This document shows positions 1-5,012 of a stretch of 5,863 nt of DNA, piece after piece; positions within the stretch are counted from its first letter, which is position 1; each line of letters starts with the position of its first letter. Position numbers and translations under genes: made by a program. The stretch spans positions 1-5,863 of the forward strand of contig CAMAUG010000253.1 of the NCBI GenBank assembly GCA_945861255.1, given 5' to 3'. The notes below the pieces were generated by a model. The model was not told the origin of the DNA. It saw nothing but the letters and a program-made list of their open reading frames with translations, and did not search any database. Source of the DNA: Candidatus Sulfopaludibacter sp. SbA3. GTDB lineage: Bacteria; Acidobacteriota; Terriglobia; Bryobacterales; Bryobacteraceae.

Positions 1-6
1 GAAGCC

Positions 7-28
7 ACCGCTCCCTCACGGTCGCGGC
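7..28. repeat. Interspersed repeat, copy 1
   Basis: This 22-nt element (core ctccctcacggtcg) recurs at 4376-4397 with two mismatches. In both copies ACCG pairs with CGGT across an 8-nt loop. From memory, similar 'ccgctccctgacggtcgcgg' elements are abundant between genes in Solibacter-like acidobacteria. A genome-wide count would settle whether this is an interspersed family. Function is unknown. Confidence 0.6.
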
Positions 29-31
29 TCT

Positions 32-65
32 GTATCCTAGCGTATGGCTACGCTCAGCCGGATAC
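32..65. repeat. Perfect two-tier inverted repeat (hairpin)
   Basis: The outer arms GTATCC (32-37) and GGATAC (60-65) enclose inner arms AGCGTA (39-44) and TACGCT (49-54) around the loop TGGC. Twelve base pairs can form, interrupted by a one-base bulge on one side and a five-base bulge on the other. No T-run follows, so it does not look like a standard intrinsic terminator for an upstream gene. It is sandwiched between two other repeat elements and is probably part of a composite intergenic repeat. Confidence 0.6.
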
Positions 66-81
66 CCTAGGCTGTGCGCGG

Positions 82-96
82 CAGGCCATGGGCCTG
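82..96. repeat. CAGGCC-ATG-GGCCTG palindromic repeat, copy A
   Basis: This is a 15-nt inverted repeat with 6-bp arms and a 3-nt loop. An identical 15-mer occurs at 1827-1841, and the arm sequence matches the array at 1663-1795. It lies 29 nt upstream of the nuoA start, so it would be in or near the nuoA leader. It behaves like a REP-type interspersed palindrome. Confidence 0.65.
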
Positions 97-125
97 TCCG
101 ACTTTGTTACGCTGAAAGCAGGATT

Positions 126-482
126 ATGCCGCGAGAATATTTGCCGATCTTCATCTTCCTGGTGATCGCGATTCTGTTTCCAATCGCGACGATCCTGGCC
201 GCGCGGCTGATCCGGCCTTCCCATCCCAACGCCACCAAGGGGGAAGCCTACGAATGCGGAATCCCCCCCTTCTCCAATTCACGGGGCCGATACGCAGTGC
301 GCTTCTACATCGTGGCGATTCTGTTCGCCATTTTTGAAGTGGAAACCATCTTCCTGTTCCCCTGGGCCGTCGAATCGAAACACCTGGGGTGGTTCGGCGT
401 CGCCGAAGTGGCCGTCTTTCTGGTCTTTCTGGCCGTCGGTTACCTGTGGGCGTACAAAAAGGGCGCCTTCGAGTGGGTGTGA
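126..482 (+). CDS. nuoA: NADH-quinone oxidoreductase subunit A
   Basis: This 118-aa protein matches the NuoA/ND3 family, the small three-helix membrane subunit of respiratory complex I at the junction of the peripheral and membrane arms. Hydrophobic helices lie at about residues 5-27, 58-80 and 87-110. The loop between helices 1 and 2 carries YECGIPP (Cys44), the position of the ND3 loop cysteine that changes accessibility in active/deactive transitions in mitochondria. Helix 2 carries FEVETIFLFPW. Many homologues have FDVE, so the first acid is Glu71 here instead of Asp, with Glu73 conserved. The start is an ATG with AGGA only two bases upstream (purine-rich GAAAGCAGGA at 114-123), a close-spaced ribosome site. 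Nothing resembling nuoB follows, although nuoA normally opens a nuo operon; the next gene is a tRNA-editing protein. Identity is secure, but membership of a complete complex I cannot be judged here. Confidence 0.95.
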   Translation: MPREYLPIFIFLVIAILFPIATILAARLIRPSHPNATKGEAYECGIPPFSNSRGRYAVRFYIVAILFAIFEVETIFLFPWAVESKHLGWFGVAEVAVFLVFLAVGYLWAYKKGAFEWV

Positions 483-1663
483 CGGAACGCCTCTACTACG
501 ACGATTGTTACCTTCGCGAATTTAGCGCGCGCGTCGTTGAAACCGCGGACGAAGGGCGGCGCGTTTATCTGGATCGAACCGCTTTCTATCCCGCCGGCGG
601 CGGGCAGCCCTCCGACGCCGGTACCCTGGGCGGCGTAGCGGTCCTGGATGTTGTCGCCGAGCAGGATGGCGATCAAGAGGATCGCGTTGCGCACCTCGTT
701 GCCGCGCCCATCCCCATCGGCGATGTGGAAGGCCGCATCGATTGGCCGCGCCGCTTCGATCACATGCAGCAGCACACCGGCCAGCACCTGCTTTCAGCCG
801 TGCTGGAAGAACGGTTCCAGTTCCCGACGCTGAGCTTCCATATGGGCGCCGACGTCTCCACCATTGAGATCGGCGCTGCATCCTTGGACGTTCGGCAAGT
901 GCAACAGGCCGAGGAGCGCTGCGCGGAGATCGTGCGCGCGGCGCTGCCCATCGCCATCTCACTGGAAGAAGCCGGCGCGGATCTGGGCTTGCGCAAGGAA
1001 TCCCGCAGGCAGGGTACGCTGCGCGTCGTTTCCATCGGGGCCGCCGGGGATGTGGACCGCAGCGCCTGTGGCGGCACCCATGTTCGCACCACCGCTGAAA
1101 TCGGGCCCGTCTTTCTGCGCAAGACGGAGAAGATCCGCGGTAACGTGCGCGTGGAATTCGTGTGCGGCGGGCGCGCGCTGCGCAACGCCCGCCACGACTT
1201 TCACTCGCTCCAGGAAATTGCACGGCAGCTCTCCGTAAGCGCGGAGCGTGCGCCGGATTTTGTTGCCGCGCAGTCCGAGCGGATCAAGGCGCTCGAAAAG
1301 ACCGCCCAGAAACTAGCCGTGGAGCTTGCCCAGCGCGAGGGCAGGGAACAGTGGGCGGCTGCCGAGCCAGATGCCGGCGGTATCCGCCGCTTGCTGGAGC
1401 GCGGGCCAATGGACGATGCCATGCGCACCCGCGCGCAGGCGTTCGTGGCGCAGGGGAAGGCCGTCTTCGTCGCGGTGTACGACAATCCACCGTCGCTTTT
1501 GCTGGCGTCCTCCGCCGATTCTGGCATGCACGCGGGAGAACGCTTGAAAGCCGCCGTATCCGCCGCCGGTGGACGGGGTGGAGGCAATCAGGCGCTGGCC
1601 CAGGGCACCGTACCTGCCCCGGCCGACGCGGCGCGCATCGCCGAAGAACTGCAGAGGCCGTAG
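479..1663 (+). CDS. alaX: Alanyl-tRNA editing protein, AlaX-L type (DHHA1 domain)
   Basis: This 394-aa free-standing trans-editing protein resembles the editing half of alanyl-tRNA synthetase. The family hydrolyses mischarged Ser- or Gly-tRNA(Ala) in the cytoplasm. Zinc ligands are visible as HMQQH (His95, His99) and CGGTH (Cys197, His201), the standard HxxxH plus CxxxH set. TAFYPAGGGQPSD (34-46) is the typical N-terminal signature. Residues about 240-295 are charged and probably coiled-coil, followed by a DHHA1-like domain (about 300-394) with GGRGGGN at 364-370. No synthetase catalytic domain is present, as expected for AlaX-L at this length. I chose the GTG at 479 because it overlaps the nuoA stop as GTGA and the first residues (TERLYYDDCY) are where homologues begin. 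An upstream ATG at 389 would lie deep inside nuoA. Expression is probably coupled to nuoA. The TAG stop abuts a hairpin repeat. Confidence 0.92.
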   Translation: MTERLYYDDCYLREFSARVVETADEGRRVYLDRTAFYPAGGGQPSDAGTLGGVAVLDVVAEQDGDQEDRVAHLVAAPIPIGDVEGRIDWPRRFDHMQQHTGQHLLSAVLEERFQFPTLSFHMGADVSTIEIGAASLDVRQVQQAEERCAEIVRAALPIAISLEEAGADLGLRKESRRQGTLRVVSIGAAGDVDRSACGGTHVRTTAEIGPVFLRKTEKIRGNVRVEFVCGGRALRNARHDFHSLQEIARQLSVSAERAPDFVAAQSERIKALEKTAQKLAVELAQREGREQWAAAEPDAGGIRRLLERGPMDDAMRTRAQAFVAQGKAVFVAVYDNPPSLLLASSADSGMHAGERLKAAVSAAGGRGGGNQALAQGTVPAPADAARIAEELQRP

Positions 1664-1795
1664 GACAGGCCACGCGCCTGTCCTGTTAAGATCGACAGGC
1701 CACGCGCCTGTCCTGTTAAGATCGACAGGCCGCGGGCCGCGCGCCCGTCCTGTTAAGATCGACAGGCCGCGGGCTGCGAGCCTGTCCTGTTAGTC
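1663..1795. repeat. Array of four palindromic repeats with variable loops
   Basis: Units begin at 1664, 1694, 1724 and 1761. Units 1 and 2 are identical 30-mers. Each opens with GACAGGC and closes with GCCTGTC (GCCCGTC in unit 3), so each can form a stem of about 7 bp, extended to 9 bp in unit 1 (1662-1670 with 1676-1684). The tail tcctgttaagatc is exactly conserved in units 1-3 and shortened to tcctgtta in unit 4. Loops differ: CACGC in units 1 and 2, and longer GC-rich loops in units 3 and 4. The array begins at the stop codon of the tRNA-editing gene. It could shield the mRNA 3' end or weaken read-through into the pilin block, but no U-tract follows the stems. No associated transposase is in the window. 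Confidence 0.85.
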
Positions 1796-1808
1796 CGGCG
1801 ACGGACCT

Positions 1809-1841
1809 CCTGTTAACCCGGAGCAACAGGCCATGGGCCTG
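1809..1841. repeat. Degenerate fifth repeat and palindrome copy B
   Basis: CCTGTT (1809-1814) pairs with AACAGG (1825-1830). Overlapping it, CAGGCC-ATG-GGCCTG (1827-1841) is identical to the element at 82-96. The arm sequence and the cctgttaa motif tie this segment to the array just upstream, so it is probably a decayed or alternative form of the same family. Confidence 0.6.
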
Positions 1842-2012
1842 CCCTACCTAAGGCCTTCACCGGAGGCTCGTTCTCCTTTTTCACCCGATTTCATTGAAAA
1901 AGACCCACTCCGAGCGCAAGATAGTACCGCGGGCCAATTAGTTTAACGTAGCGTCAGTTTTGCCGCGAACTTTTCAGGCTCCGCCGTCTATAGCCGTCAG
2001 CTAGGACCGACG
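1842..2012 (+). other. Non-coding leader of the Tad-like gene block
   Basis: This is the only non-repeat intergenic stretch of any length in the window, so it probably holds the promoter for the three downstream genes. I see no convincing element. TTGAAA (1894-1899) resembles a -35 box, but the best -10 candidate (GATAGT, 1920-1925) is 20 nt away, which is too far. TATAGC (1989-1994) has no partner at the right distance. A short perfect palindrome AAGGCCTT lies at 1850-1857. The segment looks less GC-rich than its surroundings. Confidence 0.4.
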
Positions 2013-2027
2013 ATGAAGGGAAGAGGA
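2003..2027 (+). promoter_or_regulatory. Two alternative ribosome sites for the TadG-like gene
   Basis: AGGA at 2003-2006 precedes the ATG at 2013 by 6 nt, and GAGG at 2023-2026 precedes an in-frame ATG at 2034 by 7 nt. Both are comparable in quality, so the sequence alone does not decide the start. The choice changes only the first seven residues of the cytoplasmic tail. Confidence 0.45.
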
Positions 2028-3407
2028 ACAAATATGTCGCGCACGGTACCGGGAAAAATAGCGGGAACGAAACTGCGGCGCACTCCAGGATCGCGCCGCG
2101 CGAAACAGTCCGGCATGGTCTTGATCACCATGGGCGCCGCTTCCATCGCCATGATGGGCGCGCTGGGAATGGCCATCGACATCGGCCGCCTCTACATCAC
2201 GAAGAACGAAGCGCAGACCTATGCCGACGCGCACGCGCTGGCCGCCGCACTCCAATTGAATGGTAAGTCGACGGGAATCGCGGCCGCGGAATCGGCGGTC
2301 ACCGATTCCACTGCATTATTCAATTTCAGCGACCGGGACAAGTGGAATTTCAGCACCTGTTCTTTCCTGACTTCCACCGCGGGTTGCACCTCCACCGCGC
2401 CCACCGTGGATTTTTCCACTACGGCGACAGGCCCGTGGTATGCCGACGCGGCAGCGATTACCACTGCGGGAGTCGCGTTTGCAGATATCGATACGGTCCT
2501 GGTGAAGGGTTCTGTCTCCGCGCAGTTGTTCTTTATTCCGGCCGTCATGGCAACGAAAGTGTTTACGCAAACCGTCAGAGTCAGCGCGGTGGCGGGCCAA
2601 ATTCCCATCACGAGTCTTGCCAAAGGTTTGTCGCCTTTTACGGCGGTTGGCCTCAACGGCAATGCCCAGGCTAACTTCGGCTTGGTCGTCGGCAACCAGT
2701 ACACCATCCAGTGGCCGCAGTTTAACGCCAGCATGGGAGGGTGCCCCAGTAACAATGGCAATGGCGGAGGCCAGCAATGGGAAAATTGCTTTCTGCGCGA
2801 ACCTTGCGGCGGTGACCTGAACGCGGCTGGAAAAGCTGCCATGAGATCGGTTGTTCAGAACTGGGGTACGGACACCAACGGCTACTGGGGCGCCAACTCA
2901 GGCGCAGTGATCCGCGATTCTATCATCGGTACCTACCAGATCGCGCCCGTCTCCGTGGGTAGCAATATCGACAGCAATGGCTTGGACCTCCTCTCCAATG
3001 GAAATAAGGCATCTTCGGCAAACTATTTGGATGACCGGGTGAATTCCGATCCCGTCAATTGGAACGCCAGTTGGACGGACTCACAGGGTCAGACTCCCGC
3101 CGGGGCCAACGTCGGGCTTGCCGACTACAATGCCTACGCAAGTAATCCTGCACGTAACGGTCGCAGAATGATTGTTGCTCCCGTCGTGCTGCCGCAATCG
3201 GGGAGCCAAACCATTGTGGGGGGCTATGGGCAATTTTGGCTGATCTCCAGCCAGATCGCCTCTGGTAGTACCAGTAACTTTTACCAGACACTGACCGGCA
3301 ATGAAGGGTTTTGCGCGGTTTACGTCGGCCCCTTCAATTTAGGGAGCTTCGATCCGGGCTCAAACACATCTTCTTCCGGCGCGTCCAGAGTCAGGCTGTT
3401 GGAGTAA
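2013..3407 (+). CDS. TadG-like pilus-associated membrane protein
   Basis: The protein has 464 aa (457 if translation starts at the ATG at 2034). It opens with a basic tail (about 14 Lys/Arg in the first 31 residues), then one hydrophobic segment at about 34-57 (GMVLITMGAASIAMMGALGM) running into DIGRLYITKNEAQTYADAHALAAA (56-79). This is the hallmark of the TadE/TadG N-terminal domain of Tad/Flp pilus systems. The rest is predicted extracytoplasmic, rich in Asn, Gly, Ser and Thr. It has six cysteines (116, 125, 244, 259, 265, 434), which could form disulfides outside the cytoplasm. Canonical TadG proteins often carry a von Willebrand A domain with a DxSxS metal site. I find no such motif here, and I do not recognise the region after residue 200. 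It is the first gene of a three-gene block with two TadE-like proteins. The role in pilus assembly or surface attachment is inferred from family and context. Confidence 0.8.
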   Translation: MKGRGTNMSRTVPGKIAGTKLRRTPGSRRAKQSGMVLITMGAASIAMMGALGMAIDIGRLYITKNEAQTYADAHALAAALQLNGKSTGIAAAESAVTDSTALFNFSDRDKWNFSTCSFLTSTAGCTSTAPTVDFSTTATGPWYADAAAITTAGVAFADIDTVLVKGSVSAQLFFIPAVMATKVFTQTVRVSAVAGQIPITSLAKGLSPFTAVGLNGNAQANFGLVVGNQYTIQWPQFNASMGGCPSNNGNGGGQQWENCFLREPCGGDLNAAGKAAMRSVVQNWGTDTNGYWGANSGAVIRDSIIGTYQIAPVSVGSNIDSNGLDLLSNGNKASSANYLDDRVNSDPVNWNASWTDSQGQTPAGANVGLADYNAYASNPARNGRRMIVAPVVLPQSGSQTIVGGYGQFWLISSQIASGSTSNFYQTLTGNEGFCAVYVGPFNLGSFDPGSNTSSSGASRVRLLE

Positions 3408-3418
3408 AGTCACCGACA

Positions 3419-3913
3419 ATGACACGATCCGGCAAATCTATTCGTAGGCTTTTGGGCGATCGCGCCGGCAACGCGATGCTGGAGTTCGCCATCGGCGCCA
3501 CTGTCTTGGTGACCGTGGTGTTATCGGCCTTCCAGTATGGATACATCTTTTACCAGTACAACGCGCTGACCAACAGTGTGCGCAATGCCGCTTTGTTTGG
3601 TGCGGCGTATCCCTACCTGACCAGTTGTAACACGCCGGACGCCACATGGCTTCTCAGTACGAAGAATGTAGCGGTGTACGGCAACGCAGGTGGCACAGGG
3701 TCGCCGTTGTTGCCGGGTCTGACCACCGGCAATATTCAATACAACGTCGATAGCGTGGGTGTGTGCGGCAGCGGCGGCGGCATTGGAACTTTCCGTCCGA
3801 CGGAAGTAACCATATTCGTGAGCGGCTACACCATCAACGGACTATTCGGAAATTACGTCACTACCAACAAACCCCAAGCTTCTTATCCATATCATGGCTA
3901 TTATGACCCGTAA
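3419..3913 (+). CDS. TadE-like pseudopilin (first of two)
   Basis: This 164-aa protein has a basic tail (1-15) and then GNAMLEFAIGATVLVTVVLSAFQYGYIF (17-44), a single hydrophobic helix with the glutamate (Glu22) typical of TadE family pseudopilins. The remaining ~120 residues would be outside the membrane, with Cys70 and Cys116 as a possible disulfide pair. TadE proteins are processed or anchored minor pilins needed for Flp pilus assembly in characterised systems. The ATG at 3419 places the start 11 nt after the preceding stop. GGAG at 3401-3404 is 14 nt away, rather far, so coupling to the upstream gene is likely. A longer reading starting at 3311 would lie inside the upstream gene and was not used. 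The 3' end overlaps the next gene by 20 nt. Confidence 0.82.
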   Translation: MTRSGKSIRRLLGDRAGNAMLEFAIGATVLVTVVLSAFQYGYIFYQYNALTNSVRNAALFGAAYPYLTSCNTPDATWLLSTKNVAVYGNAGGTGSPLLPGLTTGNIQYNVDSVGVCGSGGGIGTFRPTEVTIFVSGYTINGLFGNYVTTNKPQASYPYHGYYDP

Positions 3914-4355
3914 ACGACGAAGACAAGAAATCGCCGGGCCAACTCCGGTGCGCCGCTCCACGCGCGGCAGCGTCCTGGTGGAAATGGCCCTGATCTGTAT
4001 CGTATTCCTGACGCTGCTGATCGGCGCATTCGACGTCGGCCAGTTCATGTACATCCACCAAACCATGGTGGAGCGGTTGCGCTGGGCCGCGCGGTGGGGT
4101 GTGGCGCAATCCAATACGGACGCTCAGATCAAGAATCTGGTCATCTACGGCAATACCGGCGGGACCGGCACCGCGTTCTTCGGCTTGACCACCTCCATGG
4201 TCACCGTGACCACCGCAATCCCGGCTGCACCCGAGGACAAGGTGACGAACGTCAAGATCGCGGGCTATCCCTATATGATGATTACGCCCTTCGGAGCGGG
4301 CCAATACTCGGGCCCTCCCATCACCATGAGCGTTCCGCGCGGCGAGTTCGAGTAA
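3894..4355 (+). CDS. TadE-like pseudopilin (second of two)
   Basis: This 153-aa protein has a strongly basic tail (MTRKRRR and RRSTR within the first 24 residues), then GSVLVEMALICIVFLTLLIG (25-44) with Glu30 at the TadE signature position. The segment YGNTGGTG (85-92) plus GLTT (97-100) matches the same region of the preceding protein (YGNAGGTG, GLTT), so the two are paralogues or share a family fold. The only cysteine is Cys35, inside the helix. The start overlaps the previous gene by 20 nt and has no good Shine-Dalgarno sequence, pointing to re-initiation. An ATG at 3903 is an alternative, three codons later. The TAA stop is followed in the same frame by an open stretch that includes a Thr-Pro array, described separately. 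A TadF-like role is also possible. Confidence 0.8.
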   Translation: MAIMTRKRRRQEIAGPTPVRRSTRGSVLVEMALICIVFLTLLIGAFDVGQFMYIHQTMVERLRWAARWGVAQSNTDAQIKNLVIYGNTGGTGTAFFGLTTSMVTVTTAIPAAPEDKVTNVKIAGYPYMMITPFGAGQYSGPPITMSVPRGEFE

Positions 4356-4374
4356 GTGCCGCGGGCGCCATGGA

Positions 4375-4397
4375 GACCGCTCCCTGACGGTCGCCGC
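4375..4397. repeat. Interspersed repeat, copy 2
   Basis: This is the second copy of the element at 7-28, with 20 of 22 positions the same over 4376-4397. GACCG (4375-4379) pairs with CGGTC (4388-4392) over an 8-nt loop. It sits in the convergent gap between the Tad-like block and ndk. No T-run follows, so terminator function is not supported. Confidence 0.6.
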
Positions 4398-4403
4398 CCG
4401 GCA

Positions 4404-4541
4404 ACACCAACGCCAACGCCAACACCAACACCAACACCAACGCCAACGCCGACACCAACGCCGACACCAACACCAACGCCGACACCAACGCCAACACCAA
4501 CGCCAACACCGACGCCAACACCAACGCCAACGCCGACACCG
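4404..4541. repeat. Hexanucleotide tandem array, 23 units of ACR-CCR
   Basis: Twenty-three consecutive 6-bp units follow the pattern ACR-CCR (R is A or G). Read from 4404 on the + strand they encode (Thr-Pro)23. I count 12 ACA and 11 ACG codons, and 17 CCA and 6 CCG codons. All differences are A/G changes at third positions. The array lies between the convergent 3' ends of the Tad-like block and ndk. The - strand carries GG every six bases. Arrays like this can change length by slippage, and a 6-bp step would never shift the frame. Confidence 0.9.
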
Positions 4542-4572
4542 ATTCCGAGCCGCGCGCGTCAGCAAGCGGTTT

Positions 4573-4986
4573 CTACAATAGCTCGCTGGCCGTAAAGAAG
4601 AACGGAATCTCCACCGCCGCCGTCTCCGGCGCGTCCGAGCCGTGCGCGCAATTGCGTTCAATCGAAGTGGCGAAGCGTTTGCGGATGGTGCCTTCGGCGG
4701 CGTTGGCCGGATTGGTGGCGCCCATGGTGTCGCGCCACTTCTTGATGGCATCCTCGGCCTCCAGCACCAGCACCACCACCGGGCCTTCCGTCATGAACTT
4801 CACAAGTGACCCGAAGAACGGACGCTCCTTGTGGACAACGTAGAAGCCTTCGGCGTCAATCTGGCTCAAGCGCCGCATTTTCATGCCTACGACGCGGAAG
4901 CCCGCTTTCTGAATTACGGCGAGGATCTCGCCTGTCTGTCCGGCCGCGACAGCGTCCGGTTTAATGATGGCAAATGTACGTTCCAT
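4573..4986 (-). CDS. ndk: Nucleoside diphosphate kinase
   Basis: This 137-aa protein matches Ndk along its whole length. Ndk transfers the gamma-phosphate of ATP to NDPs or dNDPs through a phosphohistidine, balancing cytoplasmic nucleotide pools. The N-terminus MERTFAIIKPDAV contains the conserved Lys9. The active-site signature NCAHGSD (112-118) gives catalytic His115, with ATNPANAAEGTIRKRFA (90-106) just before it. Length and ending (EIPFFF plus a short tail) are normal. The ATG is unambiguous by homology, although no strong ribosome site is seen in the 26-nt gap after sucD, so coupling is likely. Ndk next to succinyl-CoA synthetase makes functional sense: Ndk has been reported to associate with that enzyme in Pseudomonas and can exchange GTP and ATP made by it. 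The 3' end faces the Thr-Pro array with no visible terminator. Confidence 0.97.
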   Translation of the reverse strand: MERTFAIIKPDAVAAGQTGEILAVIQKAGFRVVGMKMRRLSQIDAEGFYVVHKERPFFGSLVKFMTEGPVVVLVLEAEDAIKKWRDTMGATNPANAAEGTIRKRFATSIERNCAHGSDAPETAAVEIPFFFTASELL

Positions 4987-5012
4987 AAAAGTCTTCGTCA
5001 ACAGGCGCACTG

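Larger units (their letters stand above)
4356..4595 (+). other. Open Thr-Pro reading frame after tadE stop; doubtful gene
   Basis: A GTG directly after the TAA of the second TadE-like gene opens a 79-codon frame in the same phase as that gene. It encodes a short segment (PRAPWRPLPDGRRPA) that comes from the interspersed repeat at 4376-4397, then 23 Thr-Pro pairs, then PIPSRARQQAVSTIARWP and a stop inside the 3' end of ndk. There is no ribosome site, no recognisable domain and no membrane segment. It is most likely not an independent gene. It may be a relic of a Thr-Pro tail once joined to a protein, or open by chance through repeat composition. Confidence 0.2.

Noticed and set aside
389..478. 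N-terminal extension of the tRNA-editing protein
   Set aside because: It would lie fully within nuoA in another frame, is Arg/Gly-rich and unlike homologues. The GTG at 479 fits the family start.
522..1223. Antisense open frame opposite the tRNA-editing gene
   Set aside because: It is an Arg/Ala-rich composition typical of GC-rich shadow frames, with no motif, and it lies opposite a clearly conserved protein.
1569..1793. Small + strand open frame ending in repeated GHAPVLLRST
   Set aside because: The repeated peptide is simply the translation of the hairpin repeats, and the N-terminal part is a shifted frame of the tRNA-editing gene.
1664..1795. Possible CRISPR array
   Set aside because: The units are about 30-37 nt, with the conserved parts being stem arms and tail. 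The variable parts are only 5-12 nt loops, too short for spacers, and no cas gene is present.
1894..1925. Sigma-70 promoter for the Tad-like block
   Set aside because: TTGAAA is acceptable as a -35 box, but the only -10-like hexamer is 20 nt away and matches 4 of 6 positions.
2219..2842. Antisense open frame opposite the TadG-like gene
   Set aside because: No recognisable domain or ribosome site. The + strand frame has a clear family signature.
4321..4539. Antisense Leu/Val/Ala repeat protein resembling a membrane helix
   Set aside because: It is the reverse reading of the hexamer array. The A/G variation changes residues in this frame, and there is no ribosome site or conserved flank.
3861..4751. 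Long antisense open frame rich in Arg, Trp and Cys
   Set aside because: It is opposite the second TadE-like gene, the Thr-Pro array and the end of ndk in a different frame. The Trp/Arg/Cys pattern is just the array read backwards.
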